A stretch of 64,000 nt of DNA from Brachynemurus nebulosus (lineage: Eukaryota; Arthropoda; Insecta; Neuroptera; Myrmeleontidae), in NCBI GenBank assembly GCA_035578155.1, contig JAPWDM010000004.1:59264792-59328791 (forward strand), given 5' to 3'. The notes below the pieces were generated by a model, which worked only from the letters and a program-made list of their open reading frames with translations, made no database searches and was not told where the DNA came from. A program made the position numbers and the translations under genes. Positions 12,754 to 23,897 of the stretch are shown piece after piece (within the stretch, counting starts at the first letter, position 1; each line of letters opens with the position of its first letter).

Positions 12754-13882
12754 AACAGCTCTATGAGGAGTTCTCAAACTTTATATAACTGAACGAATTA
12801 GTTATAATCTAGGGATAGAGTTTCTTCTACATATACATAGGCTTTAACATAGCTTATAATGTTTGAATTAAGTTTCAATCTATATTCTCTCATAATTCGC
12901 AATAATAATACCTAGGGATTCCGCGTGATGAAAACCACCATTTGCGTTTTGTGTGTTTTGTGTTTTCTGTACATTGTTTTTCAACTTATCCCAACGAGAT
13001 ATGTAAAATTAATTACCTAATAAAGTCACTTATAGGGTTTATATTCCTTATATAGTACACAAGTGTGTGTACATGTAGGAATTTATTTAAAACATTACCA
13101 GGCAACACATTCTCTTCTATAGGAGTGTAATTCTTCCCATTTTACTTTGTATAAAATATAGAATAAATTTTTGGAAATGACATACAAGTTGATTTTTTAG
13201 TTACAGGTAATATTTATCGTTTTTAGATTCCATGTAAGACAAAAATCGAAAATTTTAAGGGTCACTCAATTGGATGATTTGACATTATTGGTAATACAAA
13301 CTGATTTTTAAAAATAAACAAACAAGATATTTTGGCTTGTTTTTTCTCATTGAACTAAATTTAATGTATCAGTGTCGTGTGTAAAAAATTTTTGAACTAA
13401 ATTTAAAAATTACTTCAAAAAATTAATATATAAACTGCAAATCACTTCGAGATTCAGTTATTAAAATTAGTACTTTAAAACGTTATTTATTTTTTGTGAA
13501 TATACAACTTTTTAAAGATCGTAAATAAAGCTATTTAAACTTACTATATTTTATGGCAAAATATATAAAGAAGAAAACTAGAAAAATATCAATATTTGGT
13601 ACCCAAATGTAATAAATTTTCAATATACTCTCGAATATAAGTATTATGTACGAATGAAAAAAACGAAATTTAAGTAACTAAATTTATTATCCAACTTAAC
13701 ACTAAGAGATATTTAAAATTGAAAGTATTATTTTAAAATGTCTGTAACTAAATACACCTCAGTATAGTTGGTATAGTATAATAGAGCAGGTACAGTATTA
13801 ATAGTATAATCTTAATAGGGGAGACTGGGGCTAAATGGTAAATTTTTGGCAAATATTTTTTTTTTGAGCCACTAAATCTTCA

Positions 13883-13886
<4 letters not shown>

Positions 13887-13961
<75 letters not shown>
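13887..13961. repeat. (TA)n microsatellite
   Basis: TA array of about 74 bases close to the left terminal repeat at 13818. Confidence 0.95.
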
Positions 13962-13964
<3 letters not shown>

Positions 13965-14369
13965 CACAATTATCTTGGAGAGAAATTAGTCCTCAACAAC
14001 TTTTCATGATGAAGTTTGTGATGTTTCCAGGAAAATTGCATGCTTTTTCCTTTTCACTGCACTTAAATTTTTTTTTAACATTTAGCCCCACTATGGGGCT
14101 AAATGTTAAATGGGTAAAACTGAGTGTTTCAACATATTTCTAGCCTATTGAAACGACTTTTTGAGTTTTATAATGAAGTAGATATGTAAAAGTATATCAA
14201 AACGATGAATGATGTAAAAAAGTCCATTTATTGAAAAATAAAACTTTTACAAGAAGGAAAATAAAAAATAATCAGTTTGATTTATTTTTTTCTGTAAATA
14301 AAAGCTACTAAAAATTTTAGAGAATTTTATAGTACAACTGATAACGAATATGTAGAAATTTAGATATTT

Positions 14370-14730
14370 AAATTTTAAAAATATAGTTATTTTCGGTATC
14401 GATAATTTTCGATAACGAAAGGTAGGTTTTGACATGTTCGGAATACCCACAACTTGCTCTGCTTAAGCCTTCGAAAATTTTGTTGTTTTAGAGCTACGAT
14501 GCACCGCTTACGAGATTTTTACGAAAAGTATCGAAAACTAATTTTTTTGAAAATATTCTATTGGTGACCAGATTAGTAGGACTAATGGAGTATAAATTAA
14601 ACCACTATAATCAATTTATGAAAAATAACTCGATGTCGATAATTTTCGATAACGAAAAGTAGGTTTTAACAGTTGCAATATGTTTGGAGTACCTATAATT
14701 TGCTTCGCTTAAGCCTTCATAAAGAACCTC
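14370..14730. repeat. Two copies of a dispersed repeat around 'cgataattttcgataacgaaa'
   Basis: Segments at about 14370-14530 and 14630-14725 share the order: GATAATTTTCGATAACGAAA, a GTAGGTTTT block, then CTTAAGCCTTC. A third copy lies at about 25191-25320 with the same order. The family has no coding capacity and no ends that I could fix. Confidence 0.55.
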
Positions 14731-14872
14731 GTCACAAACTGAGCCCCTGGTGTACACAAATGGTTTTTATTGCAGTATGTAGTACTCGCCGAGTAAAACA
14801 ACAATAAAAATATTTTAATGTATGAACGTGTGTGCGATATAAGATATATTCAACGAAAGTTAGTCAGAAACT

Positions 14873-15003
14873 GACTCTTCATCGGAGCTATCAAACATTA
14901 CCAAAATATTTTCTATCTCTTCGCTTGGTGGCTTGAGATGTTTTTCGTGGTGTTTAGCATAATTTAGGTACCAAATGACCGGAGGCAGCCTGTACACAAT
15001 TAG
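14873..15003 (-). pseudogene. C-terminal remnant of an unidentified (possibly transposase) protein
   Basis: Read on the minus strand, an open frame of about 43 codons ends in a stop at 14873. It contains LPPVIWYLNYAKHHEKHL followed by an acidic Ser/Asp/Glu tail ending SVSD. An acidic tail with a preceding basic segment is seen at the C-terminus of several pogo-type transposases, which would fit the TA-flanked ends at 13818/24371, but I cannot confirm homology. A polypyrimidine-poor AG just upstream may be an exon border. No catalytic domain remains. Confidence 0.35.
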
Positions 15004-15206
15004 TAATACTGCCAGTATTTACTGACAAAAATAATGAATCATTATTTTTATAATATAAATTCTATATACGAATACTTCAGTATTATCAATACACAATCAG
15101 TAATAATGTCAGTACTTCTAAATACTGACTGTATTACTGATCGTATACAGGCAGTCTTAGAATGTGTACATAGCATCCAACTGTTCGGACACCATTTTTA
15201 CATGTA

Positions 15207-15327
15207 TTGTTCAACAAATCTGACTTTGCCGTATCAAGGTCATTAAAAGTGAGATAGTGATATAGTGAGATAGTATTTACAATAAAGAAAAAATTACCTT
15301 AATAGCGGCAAAGTCTGATTTGTTGAA
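15207..15327. repeat. 120-bp inverted repeat (small MITE-like hairpin)
   Basis: TTCAACAAATCTGACTTTGC at the left end recurs inverted at the right end with TTGCCG/CGGCAA extending the pairing to about 38 bp per arm. The spacer has short GATAGTGA tandem words. It abuts the 5' side of the LINE fragment. Confidence 0.6.
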
Positions 15328-15581
15328 CTTGACAACAGTGTGCTTTGATTGAATCTCTTCCTTCTTCTACATTGGTTGGCTATTAGTGAGTTACTTGAAT
15401 ATATACATAGTAAAACTTCTCTAAATGAATATACAGGGGTACTTTTCTGTGATCTAACTAAAACTTTTGATTGTGTCTCTCATGAAGTACTATCTGGAAA
15501 GATTTTAAGCTATGGTTTTACAACGCATAGCATTATTTCATTAAATTGTATCTAACATATCGCAAATAATTAGGAATCTTA
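15328..15581 (+). pseudogene. CR1/Jockey-like LINE reverse transcriptase, piece 1
   Basis: The frame at 15349-15555 encodes a typical LINE reverse-transcriptase stretch: an H-SK segment, then the conserved FCDLTKTFDCVSHEVL block with the first catalytic Asp. It is 5'-truncated, since endonuclease and ORF1 are absent, and has an internal TAA where a Gln codon would be expected. The frame is cut at 15581 by the palindromic element 15582-17296 and resumes at 17297. The element family would prime reverse transcription at a nicked target; this copy is dead. The clade call is by general resemblance only. Confidence 0.75.
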
Positions 15582-17296
15582 CAAGGAAAGGTATCCAACT
15601 GTACCTATCTCTCAAAAATTTTTGAAACTTTGGTGGATTGTAGATCTTATTAAAGCTAACCACGAGCCATATTTCGTTCGTGCCCAAAAGCGATTTGAGG
15701 GGGTGAAACTCACCCCTGAAAATTTGAGTTTTTTTCAATTTTCTTAAATATCTTGGAAATGGTCCGAGCTTTGATACGGAAACTATATACATATATTTAT
15801 AAATGACACTTTAAGATCTTTATTATGATACCAAAATTAAAGTTATAAAATCATTGGGGTTTCATCCCCCATCCCCTCCCTAATTTTATAAGGTAATTTT
15901 TGGTAAAAGGGAGGCTGTTATGTGTGAATAAAAGAATTTTTAAATTAATATATTTTACACCACACCAACTTATTTCTTATAAAAATACACTCTTTGCTAA
16001 TATGAATTTGAGAAAAATTTTAAATTTTGATTAAATTTGCTAATATTAACTTGGGAAAATTTTAACTTTGTGATTTAATAATGAGCAAAAATATGATCAA
16101 AGAATCCCCTATTTTAGTAATGAATTGTTACAAACTTACGATATACTTTAAAATACATAATTCAAAAACCAAAAATACACTGTACACCCCGCTCCCCTCC
16201 GCCCCATGCTTTACCGGTATCTATACAAATCTTATTTACTTATTTATTTAATTTTATTTATCTATACAATTGTCAATATTTTAACCTTTGGATGTCTATG
16301 GGTTTCAACTCTGAAAACAATTCATCTGATTATTTTCGGACAATGTAATTCTAAATTAGTATGATATCGGTTTACATCACCGTAACAATATTCCTACACT
16401 TCAGTGTTTAGCTCGCGATCAGTTTTCGTCACCTCGTTTTCAAAATTTGTTCAAGTATGGATGGTATAAAAGTGGATATATTGACCAACGACCAGAAAGA
16501 TTTGAAAATTCTGTAACATATTGCTTTTTCAAAGAAGGAAGAGAAGCACCAAAGTGTAGTGTATGTGGTAAACCCACTTTTATAAGATGCGCTTGGTGTG
16601 GACAATATTTTTTGGTTTGAACATTTTTATGAACAATATCATTATTGTCATCACCTTTAAATATTGACAATTGTATAGATAAATAAAAACAAATAAGTAA
16701 ATAAGATTTGTATAGATATCAGTAAAGCATGGGGGGGGGGGTGCAGTGTCTTTTTCCTTCTAAATTATGTACTTTAAAGTATATCGCAAGTTTTTAAAAA
16801 TCATTACTAAAATACGAGATTCTTTGACCATATTTTTGCTCATTATTAAATCACAAAGTTAAAATTTTTCCCAAGTTAATATTAGCAAAAGGTGTATTTA
16901 TGCAACAAGAAATAAACTGGCGTGATGTAAAATATATTAATTAAAAATTCTTTTATTTCCACATAACAGCCTCCTATTTTACCAAAAAATACCTTATAAA
17001 ATTAGGGGTTGGGGTGGAGCATGAAACCCCAATGATTTTATAGGTTTAATTTTGGTACCATTTATAAAGATTTTAAAGTGCCATTTACAAATATATATAG
17101 CTTCCCTACCAAAGCTCTTACCATTTCCAAGATATTCATGAAAATTGAAAAAACTCAAATTTTCAAGGGTAAGTTTCACCCCCTTAAACCGCTTATGGGC
17201 ACGAACGAAATAAAGCTCGTGATTAGTTTTAATAAGATCTACAATCCACCAAAGTTTCAAAAAATTTTGAGAGATACAGTTGGATACATTTCCTTG
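15582..17296. mobile_element. Palindromic element with TTA duplication and captured coding centre
   Basis: Long inverted arms (15582 to about 16284 and about 16657 to 17296) share the end CAAGGAAAGGTATCCAACTG / CAAGGAAATGTATCCAACTG. TTA flanks both sides (15579-15581, 17297-17299). Removing the insert and one TTA joins the interrupted LINE reading frame without a phase change, which fixes the boundaries. Terminus and TWA duplication match those of the 1249-2814 element, so both are plausibly PIF/Harbinger-type. The 370-bp centre is unique and carries the ORF described at 16411. Confidence 0.85.
16411..16655 (+). pseudogene. Captured C-terminal exon with zinc-ribbon-like motif
   Basis: In the centre of the palindromic element an open frame begins right after a splice-acceptor-like TTCCTACACTTCAG (ending about 16408). 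It encodes about 70 residues: PRFQNLFKYGWYKSGY, a CFF segment, then paired cysteines CSVCG and RCAWCG. A one-base change in a T-run near 16610 shifts the frame; the other frame then continues with FEHFYEQYHYCHHL and a stop at about 16655. The cysteine/histidine spacing suggests a C-terminal zinc-binding domain. I do not recognise the parent protein by name. A single exon with acceptor and stop but no start, bounded by transposon arms, looks like host or transposon sequence captured by the element. Confidence 0.55.
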
Positions 17297-17959
17297 TTAG
17301 ATGGCATAGAATCTAAAGTGGAAATCTTACATTAAGGTGTACCCCAAGGTCCCCAAAGTTCAGTGTTGGGACCCGTACTTTTTTTGATTTATGTTAATGA
17401 TTTATCCACTTGTATGCCCCAAGCAAAATTTGTCTTGTTTGCTGATGATATAACCATTGCTAATTCATGTAATAATCTAAGTTTATTACAAAATGTCATG
17501 AGAGAAACGCAATCTGCGGTTGGTGAATGGTTCACAGAAAATAAATTGAGTTTGACTGCCACAAAAACAGTTCAAATGTTCTTTCATAAAAATCCGATTG
17601 AAAATAATGCAAATACAGTAAAATTCTTGGGAGTTCTACTGTTTTTCTCTTGTGAAATTTGTCGCATATAGTTTCTACCAATGTTTTACTTACAGCATAT
17701 TATGCTCTTATACAGAGTCGGATTTCCTACACAATATTAATCTGGGGACATGTAAGTGGTGTTGCCCGTATATTCAAGTTACAACGAAAGGCAATTAGAG
17801 CTATTTTTAAATTAGGCTATAGACTGTCGAAATCATTTGATTTCATATGATATTCTTACAGTTCAATCTATTTATATTATGCAGCGCATTATGTATGTTA
17901 AGGAACAAATGAATTTTACTCTATTCATTCAGAGATAGTACAGTCATCTGGTAGTTTTA
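17297..17959 (+). pseudogene. CR1/Jockey-like LINE reverse transcriptase, piece 2
   Basis: After the palindromic insertion the LINE continues: a GVPQG-type block damaged by a small duplication, then LGPVLFLIYVNDL and the catalytic FADD box (17363-17671), the VKFLGV motif, and after a frameshift the thumb-region segment ending QRKAIRAIFKLGYR (17659-17850). At least three lesions make it non-functional. It is cut again at 17959 by the second palindromic element, which has TA flanks. Confidence 0.8.
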
Positions 17960-18874
17960 CCTGGAGAGTTTTCCGGGAGTTTTGAAAATGGGTGATTTTG
18001 TAGATTTTGAGGTGCTCTTTTCGAATTTCCATTTTTCTACCCCGTATCTTTGCCGCTCGCGTCTCCATATTGGAAAAATGGCGTCAAAAAGCAGTTTTTG
18101 ACGATATCTCCTTTTCGAGTCATTTTACGAGGAAAAAATTTATATATAAAATTAAACTACAGAAAATTTCTTACAATTTATGTTTTAACAATTTTTTTCG
18201 TAAAATCAATAGTTTCGGCGTACGAGCACCGCAAATTGTTATTTAACGCGTGGTTATGCTGAATAACTCGTTTATACACTACCTGGAGGAATAGTGAGCG
18301 TAACGCTATTATTCATCTACGATAACACATTTTTCTTATATTTACGAAATATTAACTATGTGTTGTATGTATCAAGGTTACTAGAATGGTAACCTTGGTA
18401 GGTACTGAAGACGATGAAATGCCAACACCTGGCCCATCAAGAAGATCTAAACGAAAAAGATTACGCTAAATTTCCGAATCATACATGACAAGAGGATTAG
18501 GCCTACTGGGGAAATGACATTAAAAAAACACGCCGCTTATTCTACCTCAAGGTGGTGTGGAAACGAGCTATTCCGCAAAAACGCGTATTTAGTAACATTT
18601 TGCGGCGCTCATTGGCCAAAACTATTGATTTTACGAAAAACTTATTAAGACATAAATTGTAGGAAATTTTCTCTAGTTTAATTTTGTATATAGATATTTT
18701 CCTCGTAAAATGACTCGGAAAGGAGATATCGTTAAGAAACTGCTTTCCGACGCCATTTTTCAATATGGCGGCGCGAGCGGCAAAGATACGAGGTGGCAAA
18801 GTGGAAATTCGAAAAAAAGCAACTCAAAATCTATAAAATCACCCATTTTCAAAACTCCCGGAAAACTTTCCAGG
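17960..18874. mobile_element. Second palindromic element inside the LINE (TA duplication)
   Basis: The ends CCTGGAGAGTTTTCCGGGAG and CCTGGAAAGTTTTCCGGGAG are inverted, and arms of about 300 bp continue inward. TA flanks both sides (17958-17959, 18875-18876). The LINE 3' coding part resumes afterwards. ORFs on opposite strands at 18007-18262 and 18542-18799 are mirror translations of the arms. The unique centre (about 18290-18540) holds a tiny ORF described separately. Confidence 0.75.
18386..18469 (+). CDS. Tiny ORF with basic C-terminus in the palindrome centre
   Basis: ATG at 18386 opens 27 codons ending in TAA at 18469: an acidic GTEDDEMPTPGPS stretch, then a strongly basic RRSKRKRLR end resembling a nuclear localisation signal. 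It could be the C-terminal exon of a captured gene, as in the sister palindromic element, or chance. There is no homologue that I can name. Confidence 0.25.
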   Translation: MVTLVGTEDDEMPTPGPSRRSKRKRLR

Positions 18875-19187
18875 TAACCCATTTTATTTGAACCAAATGA
18901 CTATACTAAGATACATACTTATAACACTAGAAACAAGAATAATATTTTTGTCGATTTCTCCCGCACAGATCGAGCTAGGACGGGTGTTAATTATTATGCC
19001 CCTCAATTTTTTAACAACTTACCTCTAGCCATTCGAGAGCAACCCCTATCAAGTTTTAAGAAAACTGTTAAGCACTACTTGATCAGAAAATGTTTTTATA
19101 ATTTTAACGAATATTTTAATTCAGATTTTGTATTTTAATATCTTATCAATTTGACTTTTGTAAACATTTTATTTATTAACAACAATA
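18875..19187 (+). pseudogene. CR1/Jockey-like LINE C-terminus, piece 3
   Basis: After the second palindromic insertion the frame encodes the characteristic LINE tail: HTYNTRNKNN, a VNYYAPQFFNNLPLAIR segment and FKKTVKHYLIRKCFYNFNEY, ending at TAA about 19138. This matches the conserved C-terminal region of CR1/Jockey-type ORF2 (TR...NLP..IR...FK..). The short AT-rich tail leads straight into (ATT)n of the following I-like retroposon on the other strand. Confidence 0.75.
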
Positions 19188-19345
19188 AATTATTTTTATT
19201 ATTATTATTATTATTTATTTTTTTTTTTTTTTTTTGATTAAAATTGGGGTTCTGCTGCCGGTGGATGGCGCGGTCAGCAGCACCCGGCGGCATCGCCATC
19301 GGAGGGCATGCGCCGCCATAAACAGTAAAAATAAAAACGACGTAT
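19188..19345 (-). mobile_element. Short 3' end of an I-like retroposon
   Basis: On the minus strand this reads as the conserved GC-rich 3' terminus shared with 45770-45855 (GCGATGCCGCCGGGTGCTGC, then CAGCAG and CCCCAATTTTAAT) followed by A-rich and (TAA)n tail. Only about 130 bp remain, so this is a severely truncated copy. Confidence 0.7.
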
Positions 19346-19459
19346 GGATTCGGATTCTAGTGTCCTTGAAATGTGGAGATATGTCAAAATTAGCGATTCG
19401 TAAAATCGGACCCATTACAATAACTTCCTATGGGAAGTTAATAAAAAACGAAACGAAAT

Positions 19460-21240
19460 AATAATGGTTGTAAAAAATGAACTACCAGAGCACCGTCAGC
19501 CTGCTAGCCAGCTAGCAATTACCGCCGAGCACGACGAGGACGAGGGGTTGGATTTATGCTCGACGGTTCTTATTATTATAATTATTATTATTATTTTTTT
19601 TATTTTTTATTTTATTTTTTTTTTTTTTTTTAAATTGGGGTACTGCTGCCGGTGGATGGCGCGGTCAGCAGCACCCGGCGGCATCGCCATCGGAGGGCAT
19701 GCGCCGCCATAAACAGTAAAAATAAAAACGACACATAAAGACAGGAACACATAAATGCATTAGACAACGGACAAACATACACATGATAAAATCCAACGAT
19801 GAGCCCTGCCATCCCAGGGCTTAAAAAGAGTGGACAGTCCTTGGTGACGGTACGATAAATACTAGACAGAGCGTCCGGTCACCAAAGCCTGAAGACCATC
19901 GCTGCGACTCCCCCCGAGGCGTAAAGGGCCTCGGGGTGGAGGAACCTGACTAGACAATACACAAATAAATATCACAGATCAGTATCACGGTAAGTATCAC
20001 AGATAAAACTTATTGCGTCACTGGGAGGCCGCAGGCCGACCAGTGAAGCAATAAGGAGTTAAAACAATACCGCTGTAGAGCCATAACAACAGGCCCACAG
20101 CGGCATAACAAAATATCACAGATAAATAAAATCAAGTGATGTACCACCTCGGGTGGAAAACGCCCTCAGTGGTACATCGTTAAAACAAATCATATTAAAA
20201 ACAACCTTATTTGAGGTTAAAGTTTGACAATATTTCTTGCTCTGTGACACGATTCCGCTCCCCATAGTCTCGACAGTTCCGAAATGGCTTCGTCAACACC
20301 TAGGAACTCACATGTGTAGGGACAGTGACATCTGATTACTGAGCAACATGTACTGTTCTGTCAGATAACTGATTACTGGGTACATGTGCCGTTCTGTCAG
20401 ATGTCGGGGTCAACCTACACGGGAGACCGGTACGATGACTAGGCCACGTTCGCCCGAGTCGAGGCTACAGAGAACGGCACAATGCCACAGAGTATCACAG
20501 AGCCAACATCTGACCTGTGTTCGTATCACTTCGACGGGGCGGAAGCCGCCATATCAACGTCCACGAACGCATCCGTACGAGGGACAACGACGTCTCCTTA
20601 CTGGGCGAGCTCGCTCAAGCTGTTCGGGCAGACGTCGACTCGCACGCGTGGCCGATGAGAACGAGTGCGTCGAGAGCCGCATTCCTACCCATCGAAATGA
20701 CAAGAACAAGGCCAGGGAAATATCACAGCAACAAAAATTAAAATAATACCAACGAAGGCGTGAAAACCCTAGTTGGCATAACAAATATCATAGATATAAC
20801 ATAATCACAGATCAGCAAAACCAGAAATCACAGATAAAATATCACGTTTTCGACTCGTCTGACGCGATTCACGAACAAACGCAAACATGCCCATACCAGC
20901 TACTACATTCCCATCCGTCAGTCATTGAGTATATGTCAGCCCCAATTCGCAACAAAACACAATCTGTACGTTCGGTGAAGTTTCGCTAAATACGGGAATG
21001 CTACACTGTCGATCCTACGACATTCATCCTTGTCGAAAATTTTGATCCGGCATCTTTTGTGAAAACAGTGGTACCTCGAGAAGGAAAGGTGCCGATCTTG
21101 GGTAGTCAGAGGCTAATGGAATCCGAAGATTACTGTATTGCGCATAAACTACCCCTGGAACCCTTAGCCTCCTTGACACCAATGGGAGATAAATATCCCT
21201 CACGGGTGCCAAGGGCAGCTGCTATAGGTGTCCTCACCAC
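19460..21240 (-). mobile_element. Non-autonomous I-like retroposon copy with (TAA)n junctions
   Basis: Read on the minus strand, about 21240 to 19637 matches the plus-strand copy 48005-49302 plus 56075-56300: the CGACAAGGATG segment (about 21040), the GC-rich block at 20390-20740, then the hairpin-rich 3' UTR and the 3' terminus near 19640. A (TAA)n tail follows (about 19567-19636), and immediately after it another copy's 5' end (19566-19460, similar to 48005-48080) begins. There is no sense-strand ORF, so it depends on LINE proteins in trans. A long antisense ORF at 20384-20746 is conserved in the other copy and is discussed as a finding. Confidence 0.7.
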
Positions 21241-21242
21241 CA

Positions 21243-21273
<31 letters not shown>

Positions 21274-21295
21274 ATAATATTATTATTAGTGTATT
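21241..21295. repeat. (TTA)n microsatellite at the retroposon's 5' edge
   Basis: A TTA/TAA array adjoining the start of the minus-strand retroposon. On the minus strand it reads (TAA)n followed directly by the element. Confidence 0.85.
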
Positions 21296-21361
21296 AGAGT
21301 ATGAAGTTTCATCTTCAGGTCCCTAAGAGGTAGAAACCTTTATATTATTAATGTACACTTA

Positions 21362-23282
21362 CAGAGGCGTATCTAGGGTGGGGCAAGTAGGGCACGTGCC
21401 CCGGGCGCCTTTCAAAGGGGGGTGCGCAAAATAGCCAATTAATAAATTCAAATATCAAAATATAGCACAATAAACTAATTCATATCAAACAATCTCGTTC
21501 AGAGTTCCCGCACTTCGCGACTGAGCGAGAGGGAATAAATGGTGTGCTCAATTAGGGTGCGTTGACGAGCTACTTGAATTTATTGTGCAGTATGGAGATT
21601 TATTTTTTGTACTGAAGTTAGCCGGAAGCAATCGTGAATGTAATTTTTTTTGGTAACAATAGAAAAATTATCGTTTGTAGTGTGTAAATATAACGGTGAA
21701 ATGTTAGTAGGGTCGCCTGATAAAGCATAATTAATTAAAAAGTTATTTAAAAAAATTGCGCATGCGTACCATTTTAAATTTGCTCCATGTGAGTTCGTTA
21801 TTTTAAATTTGAGGCATGTATAGGTTTTATTGCATTATATTATTCAAAATTTTACAGATTGCGTTTATGATTACAGTAAAATTTAGTTAAAAAAATTTTT
21901 ATTTTTAATTAATTATGAAAGATAATAATAATAAATTATTAATGAAAGATAGATAATAATAATAAATAATTTTCACTTGTGTTAAACCTGTTATTGAGTT
22001 AACTACTCGAAAGGTGGCTCGTTACAAGAAAACTTCAGGTTGGTTAAAAGTACCAAATCAAAGTTATTTTCATATATTAAGTAAATTATTTTTTAAAGAA
22101 TTGCTTCAGTAACTGACGAGTTTGTTTAATTTGCACATTTTTGAAAATGCTTGTGATTTTTTATTATTTGAAGCTGCTATTTTTTTAGAATTTTTCATTC
22201 ATACCAATTTTTGACACAAGTTTAAAAGAAACTACGATGTATTTTTGATAGTGTATTAAGAAAAATTGTTTTAATAATATGTATTATATATTATTAAACA
22301 TGTTTTATTGAAATAAAAAAATTACTTTTTTAAAATTCATTGTTTTATTTTTATTTTCAAAAATATAACAACCTCACAAAACGACATAATTATTCTGTTA
22401 CAACGTCATGTTAAGAGTTTATTATTATTATCTTTCATAATTAATTAAAAATAAAAAAGATTTTAGATCAAATTTTACTGTAATCATAAACGCAATCTGT
22501 TAAATTTTTAATAATATAATGCTATAAAACCTATACATGCGTCAAATTTAAAATAACGAACTCACATGGAGCAAATTTAAAATGGTACGCACGCGCAATT
22601 TTTTAAATAACTTTTTAATTAATTATGCTTTATCAAGCGATCCTACGAATATTTTACCGTTATATTTAGACACTACAAACGATAATCTTTCTGTTGTTAC
22701 CAAAAAAATTACATTCATGATTGCTTCCGGCTAACTTCAGTACAAAATTTTGATTATTAATTACAAATAAACTAAAGGGCTACAAACGAAAATAAATATA
22801 CTACAAACATCTACAAACGGCCTACAATCGATTGAAGTTATTAAATTTTGACTACAAAAAAATTTCCGGCCAACGTCATGTAAGAAACCACCCGCCCTTC
22901 AAGTAAGTTAAAATTAATACTTGCGTATTTGAGGGCTACAATGGATTAAGAAAGGTTATACGATCTAGCTTTGCTCACTGTAGAGCGAGAAGAAACGTAA
23001 CATCGGAAACATCATCGATATGTTTGCGTCGTAGAAGGCCAGGAAGGTGCAATTGAAAGTGTAACGATTTTACGGTCTCATTTTCGTTATAAAATAGAAA
23101 ATAAATACAGCAGTGTAGGTAGGGGGTAAGGGGGTCTATTATACTCCGGACGACACTTGCAAAGAGGCGCCAAATGTGTACTAACAGCGTACATATTACT
23201 GTACATATGTGTCTCTGGAGAGAGAAGGGGGCGCCAATAAAGGGTCGTGCCCCGGGCGCCAGTTACGTTCGCTACGCCACTG
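21362..23282. mobile_element. hAT-like non-autonomous element
   Basis: The ends CAGAGGCGTATC and the reverse complement of GCTACGCCACTG form a CAGNGGCGTA-type inverted terminus. A second shared block GTGCCCCGGGCGCC lies close to both ends (21399 and 23247). TGTACACT (21352-21359) and TGTACACA (23283-23290) look like an 8-bp duplication with one change. There is no transposase frame. A large palindrome (about 21600-22755) occupies the middle. Confidence 0.65.
21600..22755. mobile_element. Palindromic element inside the hAT-like element
   Basis: Arms of about 330 bp (about 21608-21945 and 22423-22745) are inverted copies starting TTGTACTGAAGTTAGCCGGA. The spacer is AT-rich and includes polyadenylation-like AATAAA words. 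I could not fix the target duplication, so the exact ends are uncertain. Confidence 0.65.
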
Positions 23283-23507
23283 TGTACACATCATACTTTA
23301 CTCACTAGTATGTGTTACAATATTTTACAAATGGGGCCCAAATCCCACAGAATTTGGGACAAGGTTCTTTCGTTACTTTTCCGCTACGACACACGGTTTA
23401 GAAGATATTTACGATCAAATTTTTCAATAACGTGAAGCATCATTTATAAACAATCAAAACAAAAAACAAGTGCACTTTATGGTAGACCAAAATTAGGAGA
23501 CCTATAC

Positions 23508-23897
23508 TAGTGATGAGCAAATGCAAGACCAAGACCAGGTCTTGGTCTTGGTCTTGCATTAAGAATCTTTGTCTTGGTCTTGCAAAATACAGTCTTGATA
23601 TTGGTCTTGGTCTTTGTCTTGGTATTGCTAAAGAATCTTGCACTTTCTTGCATTTTTTTATTAGCGAATTTTTTCCTTCTAAAATCAGAATTTTCTCTCT
23701 TTACGGTATTAATTATACTTTTAAACTATTTAAATAATTTAGCAAGAGTCTTGCTTTTTTCTTGCTATTGTCTTGGTCTTGCTCACTTGAGTCTTGGTAT
23801 TGGTCTTACAGCCATACTTAGTCTTGGTCTTGGTCTTGCAAAAAATGCAAGACCAAGACCAAGACTGCAAGACCAAGACTAATTTTGCTCATCACTA
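23508..23897. mobile_element. 390-bp hAT-type MITE made of a CTTGGT hexamer
   Basis: The perfect inverted ends TAGTGATGAGCAAA are flanked by a perfect 8-bp duplication ACCTATAC (23500-23507, 23898-23905), typical of hAT. Nearly all of the interior is the hexamer AAGACC / CTTGGT, with one orientation near one end and the other elsewhere, around a short unique core (23650-23745). ORFs rich in L/V/G here are translations of the hexamer. Confidence 0.85.

Noticed and set aside
18007..18799. Paired ORFs on opposite strands with similar sequences
   Set aside because: They are mirror images from the arms of a palindromic element.
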